Assembly (NCBI GenBank): GCA_028288395.1
Contig: JAQBNV010000177.1
Location: 1 to 5,663, forward strand
Source of the DNA: Adhaeribacter sp.
Lineage (GTDB): Bacteria > Bacteroidota > Bacteroidia > Cytophagales > Hymenobacteraceae
DNA: 5,663 bases
Direction of reading: 5' to 3'
This document shows positions 1-5,663 of this stretch, in pieces. How positions within the stretch are numbered: the first letter of the stretch is position 1; the number at the start of each line of letters is the position of its first letter. The translations under genes and the position numbers were made by a program. The notes under the pieces were generated by a model. The model did no database searches. It saw nothing but the letters and a program-made list of their open reading frames with translations, and was not told where the DNA came from.

Positions 1-1
1 A

Positions 2-67
2 TTAGTAGGTCAGCAAGATAAAATTATGGGTTACTGGCAAGATGTGGAAATACATAAGTTAAACTAG
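2..67 (+). CDS. C-terminal end of a plus-strand protein, possibly a GNAT N-acetyltransferase (5' truncated by window edge)
   Basis: Reading from base 2 gives 21 sense codons with no interruption, ending in TAG at 65-67; the tail reads LVGQQDKIMGYWQDVEIHKL followed by N. The pattern 'VG, five residues with K/I, G-x-W-x-D-V, then hydrophobic and basic residues' resembles the last strands of phosphinothricin-type GNAT acetyltransferases, where a 'GF..vG' strand is followed by 'G.W.Dv' near the C-terminus. Such enzymes move an acetyl group from acetyl-CoA to an amine. The acetyl-CoA-binding part would lie outside the window, so family membership is a guess from about 20 residues. The other two plus-strand frames stop within the first 20 bases. 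The gene would converge on the rhomboid gene, with 113 bases between the two stop codons. It is moderately likely to be a real gene end and less certain to be a GNAT. Confidence 0.5.
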   Translation, partial: LVGQQDKIMGYWQDVEIHKLN

Positions 68-114
68 AAGGCTCAACAAATTATCGACTAGCTTTTTAAA
101 AGGAGAAACAATTC

Positions 115-148
115 AGGCTTAAACTTACCTCCTCTATGGTTTAAACCT
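115..148 (-). terminator. Imperfect inverted repeat between convergent genes; weak candidate terminator
   Basis: Arms at 115-124 (aggcttaaac) and 139-148 (gtttaaacct) are inverted copies with a single mismatch, around a 14-base loop. On the minus strand the mismatch becomes a G-U wobble, so the hairpin is better in RNA read from the rhomboid gene (stop at 181) than in plus-strand RNA. The right arm lies within a perfect 10-base palindrome, ggtttaaacc (138-147). Downstream on the minus strand the sequence is only moderately T-rich (CTCCTTTT, then a run of A), and the stem is AT-rich, so this is not a textbook intrinsic terminator. A second, mutually exclusive pairing is possible between the AGGAG in the loop and a CTCCT lying just before the TTTT (about 101-105 with 129-133). 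The position between two gene ends is the best argument for a termination role. Confidence 0.25.
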
Positions 149-180
149 TAAGAGCCGCTAACTGATTTCCTTTCTTCTGA

Positions 181-804
181 TTAGAAAATCCGCCACTGCA
201 ATATTTCCTGCACAAAATTACCTAAAGCACCCGGCATAATTAAAATCGTTAATACAAACCCAAACAAGGCGCCGTACAAATGGGCATCATGGTTAATATT
301 ATCACCCATTCGTTTGGCCTGGTAATAAGAATAGATTAAATACAGCAGGCCAAAAATAAAGCCCGGCATACACAAAAACATATAAAGACAAATATCACGC
401 GTAGGGCTAAATATTATACTCGAAAAGATAATAGCGGATACTGCCCCGGAGGCACCCAATGCCCGATAATCATAATTAGTTTTATGCTTAATAAACGTTG
501 GAATATCGGCTACTATCATCCCACCAAAATAAATAAGCAGGTACAACAGAATACCTATTCCGTAACCATACTGGTATATAAATACGGTTTCTACTACTTC
601 TCCGAAAAAATATAAGGTAAGCATGTTAAAAAACAAGTGCATCCAATCGGCGTGCAGGAATCCAGAGGTAATAAATCGATAATATTGATTTTTTTTAGCG
701 ACAGAAAACGGGTGAAATATTAATTGCCGCATTACATCTTCATTAGACCACGCGTACATGGATACGCCAACTGTTATTATAATTAGGATTAGGGTAACAC
801 TCAT
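181..804 (-). CDS. Rhomboid family intramembrane serine protease
   Basis: This 207-residue polytopic membrane protein is a complete rhomboid, a protease that cuts transmembrane substrates within the lipid bilayer using a Ser-His dyad. The sequence shows H51, H56 and N60 in HADWMHLFFN, matching the conserved H-x4-H-x3-N of TM2 (GlpG H145/H150/N154). The nucleophile is S119 in GASG at the start of TM4, and the catalytic His is H175 in HLYGALFG at the start of TM6. Hydrophobic segments fall at about 3-20, 56-75, 80-99, 117-133, 138-161 and 175-195, the minimal six-helix core with no added domain. The ATG at 802-804 begins directly with TM1, as in short Bacteroidota rhomboids. It has no Shine-Dalgarno but an A-rich leader, usual in this phylum. 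The gene lies 62 bases after the prenyl synthase and is probably the last of the cluster. Its substrate cannot be inferred from the context. Confidence 0.93.
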   Translation of the reverse strand: MSVTLILIIITVGVSMYAWSNEDVMRQLIFHPFSVAKKNQYYRFITSGFLHADWMHLFFNMLTLYFFGEVVETVFIYQYGYGIGILLYLLIYFGGMIVADIPTFIKHKTNYDYRALGASGAVSAIIFSSIIFSPTRDICLYMFLCMPGFIFGLLYLIYSYYQAKRMGDNINHDAHLYGALFGFVLTILIMPGALGNFVQEILQWRIF

Positions 805-829
805 TCTTAATTTGTTTTTTTAATCAGGG

Positions 830-844
830 AGCTGCTAAGCAGCT
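830..844. repeat. Short perfect inverted repeat in the prenyl synthase-rhomboid spacer
   Basis: The bases agctgc-taa-gcagct form a perfect 6-bp stem with a 3-base loop in the 62-base gap between the prenyl synthase stop and the rhomboid start. In minus-strand RNA the hairpin is followed by CCCTGATTAAAAAAAC, with no U-tract, so it does not look like an intrinsic terminator in the direction of the cluster. On the plus strand the T-run lies before the hairpin, also the wrong order. It could be a mild processing or stability element, a small operator, or chance. I found no convincing Bacteroidota -7 element (TAnnTTTG) in this gap, which weakly favours readthrough from upstream over a separate rhomboid promoter. 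Confidence 0.4.
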
Positions 845-866
845 AATATTTAAGAGGTTAGGGTAA

Positions 867-1889
867 TTAATTTTCCCGCTCCATTAATTGTAATGCAAGG
901 TTACGTAGCAAGGCTTGGCGGTTTTCCGGGGCCGAAACAGCATTTAAACACTGGATAGCTTCTTCAAAATAATTATTTATTTTAGCTTCGGTTTGGGCGC
1001 GGATATCTAGCTCGGTATATACCTGTGTTACTTCTCTTACTTTCTCTTCTGCTGCTGCAGCGGTATTGTTCCTAAATCGAGAGAGAATTTCTTTCTGCTT
1101 ATCATCGGCCTGGGTCAGGGCAGTTAAAAGTAGAAAGGTTTTTTTATCGGCCAGAATATCGCCACCTAATTGTTTGCCAAATTTTGTTTGGTCTCCGTAC
1201 ACATCAAGTAAATCATCGCGTAACTGAAAGGCAATTCCTACATTAATGCCAAAATTCTTTAATAATTTCGCATCATGTTCGGTTGCCCCATTTAAAATAG
1301 CGCCTAATTCCAAACTAAAACCTAGAAGAACCGCTGTTTTTAAGGTAATCATGTGCAGGTAATCATCAATGGTAATGTAATCCCGGGTTTCGAAATTCAT
1401 ATCCAGTTGTTGTCCTTCACATACCGCTGCGGCACAAGAGCTAAAAAGTTTAAGTACTTTTTGCAGTTTAGCTGGTTCTACCTCCAGAAATTGCTCGTAA
1501 GCCCGAACCATCATCACATCGCCGCTTAAAATCGCAATGTTATGGTTCCATTTTTCATGTACAGTGGGCTTTCCACGGCGGAGTGGCGCCTTATCCATGA
1601 TATCGTCGTGGAGAAGCGTAAAATTGTGGAAAATCTCCACGCCACAGGCAGGCTTTATACACTTCTGAACATCATCCTGGAATAAATATCCCGCAAGTAA
1701 AGTAACCAAGGGGCGTAGGCGTTTGCCCCCTAGTTGCATAATATACCGGATGGGATCGTAAAGTTCAGCGGGTTTATCTCCGTAAGAAATTGTGGATAAA
1801 GCCAAATCGATCTTTTCTGCAAAAAAGGAGATATCCACCAAGTTTTTAAAGGGCACCGATTCGGAAGGCACAAACTTATTATTCGTCAA
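867..1889 (-). CDS. Trans-isoprenyl diphosphate (polyprenyl) synthase, probably short-chain (FPP/GGPP type)
   Basis: Class I head-to-tail prenyltransferase that condenses isopentenyl diphosphate with an allylic diphosphate in the cytosol, supplying quinone, carotenoid or lipid-carrier synthesis. Visible motifs (numbering from the TTG at 1889) are GGKRLRP at 54-60, the first Asp-rich motif DDIMD at 95-99, RRGKPTVH at 104-111, EGQQLD at 158-163, KT at 184-185, the second Asp-rich motif in FQLRDDLLDVYGD at 221-233, and KK at 249-250. Both metal-binding motifs are intact. The residue five before DDIMD is Phe90, the arrangement known from archaeal-type GGPP synthases where an aromatic side chain limits product length; this suggests C15-C20 rather than a long quinone tail. 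The start is uncertain. The frame opens after a stop at 1905-1907 and its first ATG would be residue 51, so TTG 1889, GTG 1871, GTG 1856, TTG 1841 or GTG 1838 must be used. GTG 1838 gives 323 residues, closer to the usual family length as I recall it. From 1889 the frame overlaps the rnr end by 11 bases. Confidence 0.93.
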   Translation of the reverse strand: MTNNKFVPSESVPFKNLVDISFFAEKIDLALSTISYGDKPAELYDPIRYIMQLGGKRLRPLVTLLAGYLFQDDVQKCIKPACGVEIFHNFTLLHDDIMDKAPLRRGKPTVHEKWNHNIAILSGDVMMVRAYEQFLEVEPAKLQKVLKLFSSCAAAVCEGQQLDMNFETRDYITIDDYLHMITLKTAVLLGFSLELGAILNGATEHDAKLLKNFGINVGIAFQLRDDLLDVYGDQTKFGKQLGGDILADKKTFLLLTALTQADDKQKEILSRFRNNTAAAAEEKVREVTQVYTELDIRAQTEAKINNYFEEAIQCLNAVSAPENRQALLRNLALQLMEREN

Positions 1890-4341
1890 AGCCGTAAAAA
1901 TCTTTCAGGTTACGCCCTTTTACTTCCTTTTTGCTTTCTGCAGGAACAACGGCTTCTTCATTTTTATCCAGGTTCTGGCCAAATCTCAATTCTTCTTCTT
2001 TATCCCAATCATCATCTTCTACCCGGGTCATTGATTTTTTACGTTTCTCTTTGGCTTCTACTACCGGACGGGCAGTTTGCTGTTTCTTTTCTTTTGTGCG
2101 AGAAGACTTCTTCCGATCATGATCCATACTTTCCTCATTTCGAGGCTCATCCGAATTTACATTATCAATTAAAATCAGATCGATGGTGCGATCATTCAGG
2201 TTTGCTGCTTTTACTTCTACCAAAACTTCATCGCCAAAGGAAATGATACGTTTGTTCCGCCGGCCAATAATCCGGTAATTGGCAGCATCATGTTCGTAAA
2301 AGTCATCGTTGAGGTCGCTTAGACGCACCATGCCTTCACACTTATTCTCAGAAATTTCCACGTACATTCCCCACTCCGACAGACCCGAAATAATACCTTT
2401 AAATTTCTGACCAACCGTATTTTGCATGAATTCAACCTGCTTATACTTGATTGAAGCCCGTTCGGCATCGGCAGCGCGCTTTTCTTGTTCCGATGAATGT
2501 TTACATTTCTCTTCGTATTCTTCTTTATCCTGCGATTGCTCGCCGTTTAAATATTTAAATATTAACCGGTGTGCCATCATATCGGGGTACCGGCGAATAG
2601 GAGAAGTAAAATGCGAATAATGCTCAAAAGCTAAACCAAAGTGGCCGAGGGGTTCAGTAGTATATTTTGCTTTGGCCATGGTCCGGATAGCCAGGCTTTG
2701 CAGCACGCCTTGTTCCGGCTTGCCTAAGGTTTGTTCGGCCAGGCGATTAAGTTCCGCAGAAATGGCTTTACTTTCGGTATCTACTTTGTAGCCAAACTTG
2801 GAGGCAAACATTGAGAAGTTAGTTAGTTTGTCCGGGTCCGGCGAATCGTGGGTACGATATACCATGGTAAACCGCTTACCGCGCTTCTTAATATTAAAAA
2901 CATATTCTGCCACCTTGCGGTTGGCCAACAGCATAAACTCTTCTATGAGTTTATGGGCATCTTTACGTTCTTTTACATAAATATGCAAAGGCTTTCCGTT
3001 CTCGTCCAGCTTAAAGCGCACTTCAATGGTTTCGAAACTAATAGCGCCGTTTTTAAATCGCTTTTCTTTTAAGAGTTTGGCAATATTATTAAGGGTTTGT
3101 ATTTCCTGTACAAAGTCTCCTGCACAGGTTTCAATTACCTCCTGGGCTTCCTCGTAAGCAAAGCGGCGTTCTGAGTGAATAATGGTTTTACCAATCCAGG
3201 TACCATATAAACGCCCTGTTTCATCCATTTCGAATATCGCTGAAAAGGTAAGCTTATCTTCGTGTGGCCGTAAAGAACAAAGCCCATTTGATAATTTTTC
3301 CGGCAACATCGGGATGGTCCGGTCTACGAGGTAAACCGAAGTAGCCCGGTGCAATGCTTCTTTTTCCAGCTTCGATTTCTCTTCGATATAATGCGTAACA
3401 TCGGCAATATGCACCCCTATTTCCCAACGGCCGTTTTCCAGCGCCCGGATAGACAGGGCGTCATCAAAGTCTTTCGCGTCAGCGGGGTCGATGGTAAAGG
3501 TCGTAATGCCCCGCATATCCCGACGTTGACTTATTTCCTCTTCCGGAATAATTTCGGAGATCGCTTCTGCCTCTTGTTCTACCTCATGCGGAAATTCGAA
3601 AGGCAAACCAAACTCAGCCATAATAGAATTAATTTCGGCCTCATTCTCGCCTGCTGGGCCAAACACTCGGATTACCTTACCTATTGGGTTCTTGTTCCCG
3701 GATTTAGGCCATTGGGTAATTTTTACGAGTACCTTGTCGCCGTTTTGCGCTTCATTGATATCTTCTTCGTTAATAAATATATCAAAATAAAGCTTCCGAA
3801 AATTTGGCACGACAAAAGCAAAGTTCTTTGAAAGCTCCAGACGTCCGGCTACTTCATCGCTCTTACGCTCAAGTATTTCGGTAACTTCGCCTTCAGGCCG
3901 ACCGTCGCGGGTAGATAAGATGCGTACTTTTACCCGGTCACCACCCATGGCAAATTGCAAGCTCTCGGTAGGTACTCGTATATCTTCTTCACTTTCAGCC
4001 GAAATAACGTAGGCATGGCGGCTATTGGCTAAATCTACAATTCCTTCTATTTCTTTACTTTCGGTAATATTTAACACGTAATTACCTTCTGAAATAGCCG
4101 TAATCTTACCTTCCTTTTTAAGTTGACGTAACAAATCGTTGATCAATTCCCGACCTGCTTTATCCGTAACATCAAACCGCCGCGAAATTTGTTTATAGCC
4201 AAAGGGCTTACCAGGACTGCCTACAAATATTTGCAGCAGTTTGCCTTTGCTAATTTCTACCCCACCACGTGGGTTGGTCTTATTTTTACTTTCCGAGCGG
4301 TTTCCCCGACTGGATTCACTATTTTTCTTTTTTCTTTCCAT
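1879..4341 (-). CDS. rnr: Ribonuclease R (3'-5' exoribonuclease, RNase II/RNB family)
   Basis: Processive, hydrolytic 3'-5' exoribonuclease that degrades structured RNA and takes part in mRNA decay and rRNA quality control in the cytoplasm. At 820 residues it has the full RNase R layout. A basic, low-complexity N-terminus (1-26) precedes a winged-helix region (about 32-90), then two cold-shock OB folds (about 97-160 and 165-228). The RNB catalytic domain spans about 275-600, an S1 domain about 644-725, and a highly charged tail 730-820. The active-site motif TIDPADAKDFDDAL carries D285, D291, D293 and D294, equivalent to RNase II D201, D207, D209 and D210. HFTSPIRRYPDMMAHR at 577-592 is the other conserved signature. 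The N-terminal helical domain and long tail favour RNase R over RNase II. The ATG at 4339-4341 lies 25 bases after the ATPase stop, with no well-placed Shine-Dalgarno. The tail passes from a Lys/Arg-rich block (about 742-770) to an acidic block (774-784), ending in NLKDFYGFDE. Confidence 0.97.
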   Translation of the reverse strand: MERKKKNSESSRGNRSESKNKTNPRGGVEISKGKLLQIFVGSPGKPFGYKQISRRFDVTDKAGRELINDLLRQLKKEGKITAISEGNYVLNITESKEIEGIVDLANSRHAYVISAESEEDIRVPTESLQFAMGGDRVKVRILSTRDGRPEGEVTEILERKSDEVAGRLELSKNFAFVVPNFRKLYFDIFINEEDINEAQNGDKVLVKITQWPKSGNKNPIGKVIRVFGPAGENEAEINSIMAEFGLPFEFPHEVEQEAEAISEIIPEEEISQRRDMRGITTFTIDPADAKDFDDALSIRALENGRWEIGVHIADVTHYIEEKSKLEKEALHRATSVYLVDRTIPMLPEKLSNGLCSLRPHEDKLTFSAIFEMDETGRLYGTWIGKTIIHSERRFAYEEAQEVIETCAGDFVQEIQTLNNIAKLLKEKRFKNGAISFETIEVRFKLDENGKPLHIYVKERKDAHKLIEEFMLLANRKVAEYVFNIKKRGKRFTMVYRTHDSPDPDKLTNFSMFASKFGYKVDTESKAISAELNRLAEQTLGKPEQGVLQSLAIRTMAKAKYTTEPLGHFGLAFEHYSHFTSPIRRYPDMMAHRLIFKYLNGEQSQDKEEYEEKCKHSSEQEKRAADAERASIKYKQVEFMQNTVGQKFKGIISGLSEWGMYVEISENKCEGMVRLSDLNDDFYEHDAANYRIIGRRNKRIISFGDEVLVEVKAANLNDRTIDLILIDNVNSDEPRNEESMDHDRKKSSRTKEKKQQTARPVVEAKEKRKKSMTRVEDDDWDKEEELRFGQNLDKNEEAVVPAESKKEVKGRNLKDFYGFDE

Positions 4342-4366
4342 CTGTTTACAGAGGTGTTCCTAAATT

Positions 4367-5663
4367 TTAATTTGCCTGGTCAGCCAATAAAGCTTCCCGC
4401 TTAGCCTGTGCTCTTTTGATATCGTCCAGTTCGCCTTTCGGGATAGCCGCCAATAGTGTACGTGTATACGGATTCTGAGGATTAGCGTATACTTCGTGCG
4501 CTGGCCCCGACTCAACTATTTTTCCGGCATTCATTACAAAAATACGATCGGCCATAAAACGGGCCACGGCTAAATCGTGGGTAATAAATATATAGGTTAT
4601 GCCAAATTCGGCTTTAAGCTTATTTAGCAAATTCAGAACCTGCGCCTGTACCGAAACATCAAGTGCCGAAACGGACTCATCACAAATAATACATTTCGGT
4701 TCCAAGGCCAATGCTCTGGCAATACTAATACGTTGACGTTGCCCACCCGAAAACTCGTGTGGATAACGATGAAAATGTTCCGGTATAAGGTTAACAGTTT
4801 GAAGCAATTCGTACACTTTCTCGCGCCGTTCTTTATCATTTGCCAACACATTGTGCACCTGCATAGGCTCCATAATAGCTTGCCCAATGGTTTGCATAGG
4901 ATTAAGCGAAGCATACGGATCCTGGAATATCATCTGGAAATTTTTGCGACTCTTCCGCAAGGCTTCGTCCGATAATCCGGCAATATTTAGGTTATTGAAC
5001 TGAATAGAACCCCCAGTAGCTGGCACCAGCCGCAGCAAAGCCCGTCCCAAAGTAGTTTTTCCACAGCCCGATTCACCAACTAAACCAATGGTTTCGTTCG
5101 GGTAAACCTCAAAGCTAACGCCATCCACCGCTTTGATATACTCGGTACTTCGCGTGAATAACCCTTTACGTACCGGGAAATAAACTTTTAAGTTATCAAC
5201 AACTAATAAAGGCATTTCAGAAGATGGCTTTATCGTACTATATTCCTGATTTACAATAATTTCCTTATCTGGTGATCCATCTTTCGCCATGATTTTTCCA
5301 CTATCATCAACGGCCATAAAATCACTGACAGTAGGCAAATATTTTTTCCCCATAGAAAGTTTGGGACGGCAAGCCAGTAAAGCCCGGGTATATGGATGCT
5401 GGGGATTGCTGAAAATATCCAGAACTGATCCTTGCTCCACAATTTTACCCCGGTACATCACCATAATTCTATCGGCAATCTCCGCTACAACTCCTAAATC
5501 GTGGGTAATAAATAAGATTGAAGTATTATTCTGTACCCGCAGATCATTTAATAGATCCAGAATATGGGCCTGCACCGTTACATCCAGTGCGGTAGTTGGC
5601 TCATCTGCAATCAGGATAGAAGGACCACAGGCCATAGCCATGGCAATTATTACCCGTTGCTTT
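4367..5663 (-). CDS. Dipeptide/oligopeptide/nickel-type ABC transporter ATPase with two fused nucleotide-binding domains (5' truncated by window edge)
   Basis: This is the ATP-hydrolysing subunit of an importer of the peptide/nickel family, with the two ATPases (DppD- and DppF-like) joined in one chain as in GsiA and YejF. The frame runs to the right edge with no stop; seven codons (KQRVIIA) precede the first in-window ATG at 5641, which is internal. KQR is the end of the first domain's signature motif, so the real start and first Walker A lie outside. Counting from Met 5641: domain 1 shows Walker [13 protein letters not shown] (9-20), H-loop ITHD (45-48) and the C-terminal extension [12 protein letters not shown] (79-90). 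A polar linker spans about 100-142. Domain 2 has Walker [10 protein letters not shown] (189-197), Q-loop [10 protein letters not shown] (239-248), signature FSGGQRQR (297-304), Walker [13 protein letters not shown] (317-328), ITHD (353-356) and [12 protein letters not shown] (387-398). Both catalytic Glu residues are present. No permease or binding-protein gene lies downstream, so the substrate is unknown. Confidence 0.95.
   Translation of the reverse strand, partial: KQRVIIAMAMACGPSILIADEPTTALDVTVQAHILDLLNDLRVQNNTSILFITHDLGVVAEIADRIMVMYRGKIVEQGSVLDIFSNPQHPYTRALLACRPKLSMGKKYLPTVSDFMAVDDSGKIMAKDGSPDKEIIVNQEYSTIKPSSEMPLLVVDNLKVYFPVRKGLFTRSTEYIKAVDGVSFEVYPNETIGLVGESGCGKTTLGRALLRLVPATGGSIQFNNLNIAGLSDEALRKSRKNFQMIFQDPYASLNPMQTIGQAIMEPMQVHNVLANDKERREKVYELLQTVNLIPEHFHRYPHEFSGGQRQRISIARALALEPKCIICDESVSALDVSVQAQVLNLLNKLKAEFGITYIFITHDLAVARFMADRIFVMNAGKIVESGPAHEVYANPQNPYTRTLLAAIPKGELDDIKRAQAKREALLADQAN

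Noticed and set aside
98..142. Shine-Dalgarno-like aaaaggaga at about 98-106 followed by an ATG at 136-138, suggesting a small plus-strand gene
   Set aside because: The ATG is followed by a single codon and then TAA (ATG GTT TAA), and the spacing from the purine run is far too long; no small ORF is supported here.
830..844. The agctgc-taa-gcagct hairpin as a terminator after the prenyl synthase
   Set aside because: No U-tract follows on the minus strand (an A-run follows instead), the stem is only 6 bp, and the T-run on the plus strand is on the wrong side.
1792..2034. 80-codon plus-strand frame spanning the rnr/prenyl synthase junction
   Set aside because: It is antisense to both conserved genes; the Phe-rich tail is the complement of the Lys/Glu-rich rnr tail rather than a real membrane protein.
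3349..3831. 160-codon open frame on the plus strand
   Set aside because: It lies wholly antisense to the conserved RNase R cold-shock and RNB region, its protein shows no recognisable family features, and it is most simply a shadow of the rnr codon pattern.
4189..4404. 71-codon plus-strand frame across the ATPase/rnr junction
   Set aside because: It is antisense to the rnr N-terminus and the ATPase C-terminus, with a composition explained by the complement of a Lys/Ser-rich coding sequence.
4633..4914. 93-codon minus-strand frame inside the ABC ATPase
   Set aside because: It is an alternative frame of the same strand, fully inside conserved ATPase sequence (Q-loop to Walker B of domain 2), with no motif of its own.
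5639..5641. The ATG at 5641 as the true start of the ABC ATPase
   Set aside because: The frame stays open to the edge with residues KQRVIIA, which complete the end of the signature motif before Walker B; a start here would leave domain 1 without its ATP-binding loop.
1..5663. A defence system, mobile element, CRISPR array, tRNA or other novel system
   Set aside because: All but short spacers are accounted for by four conserved housekeeping-type genes and one gene tail; I saw no repeat array, terminal inverted repeats, transposase, integrase or tRNA cloverleaf on either strand.

Overview
The window looks like ordinary chromosomal DNA from a member of the Bacteroidota, most likely Cytophagales and perhaps a Hymenobacteraceae-type genome. 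This rests on recall of protein style: the rhomboid, prenyl synthase and RNase R proteins read like Bacteroidota versions. The lack of clear Shine-Dalgarno sequences, with AT-rich leaders before starts, and the moderate base composition also fit. No database search was possible, so the taxonomic call is an inference.

Layout. At the left edge (2-67, plus strand) lie the last 21 codons of a gene whose body is outside the window; the tail resembles the end of a GNAT acetyltransferase. A short spacer (68-180) separates it from a convergent minus-strand cluster. Read in its direction of transcription (right to left), the cluster is: (1) a peptide/nickel-type ABC transporter ATPase with two fused nucleotide-binding domains, cut by the right edge (4367-5663); (2) ribonuclease R (1879-4341), starting 25 bases after the ATPase stop; (3) a trans-isoprenyl diphosphate synthase (867-1889), whose reading frame overlaps the end of rnr and has no ATG at its beginning; (4) a minimal six-helix rhomboid serine protease (181-804), 62 bases further on.

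The four minus-strand genes are tightly packed and probably share transcripts, but they do not form one pathway. They cover solute uptake across the inner membrane, RNA turnover, isoprenoid supply (quinones, carotenoids or lipid carriers) and intramembrane proteolysis. The closest coupling is rnr to the prenyl synthase.

All the motifs I looked for are present and no gene is visibly broken; the only truncations are at the window edges. I found no tRNA, rRNA, CRISPR array, insertion sequence, phage gene or defence system, and no convincing undescribed system. The points most worth a second look are the non-ATG start of the prenyl synthase, its chain-length signature (Phe five residues before the first Asp-rich motif), and the structured spacer between the convergent genes.
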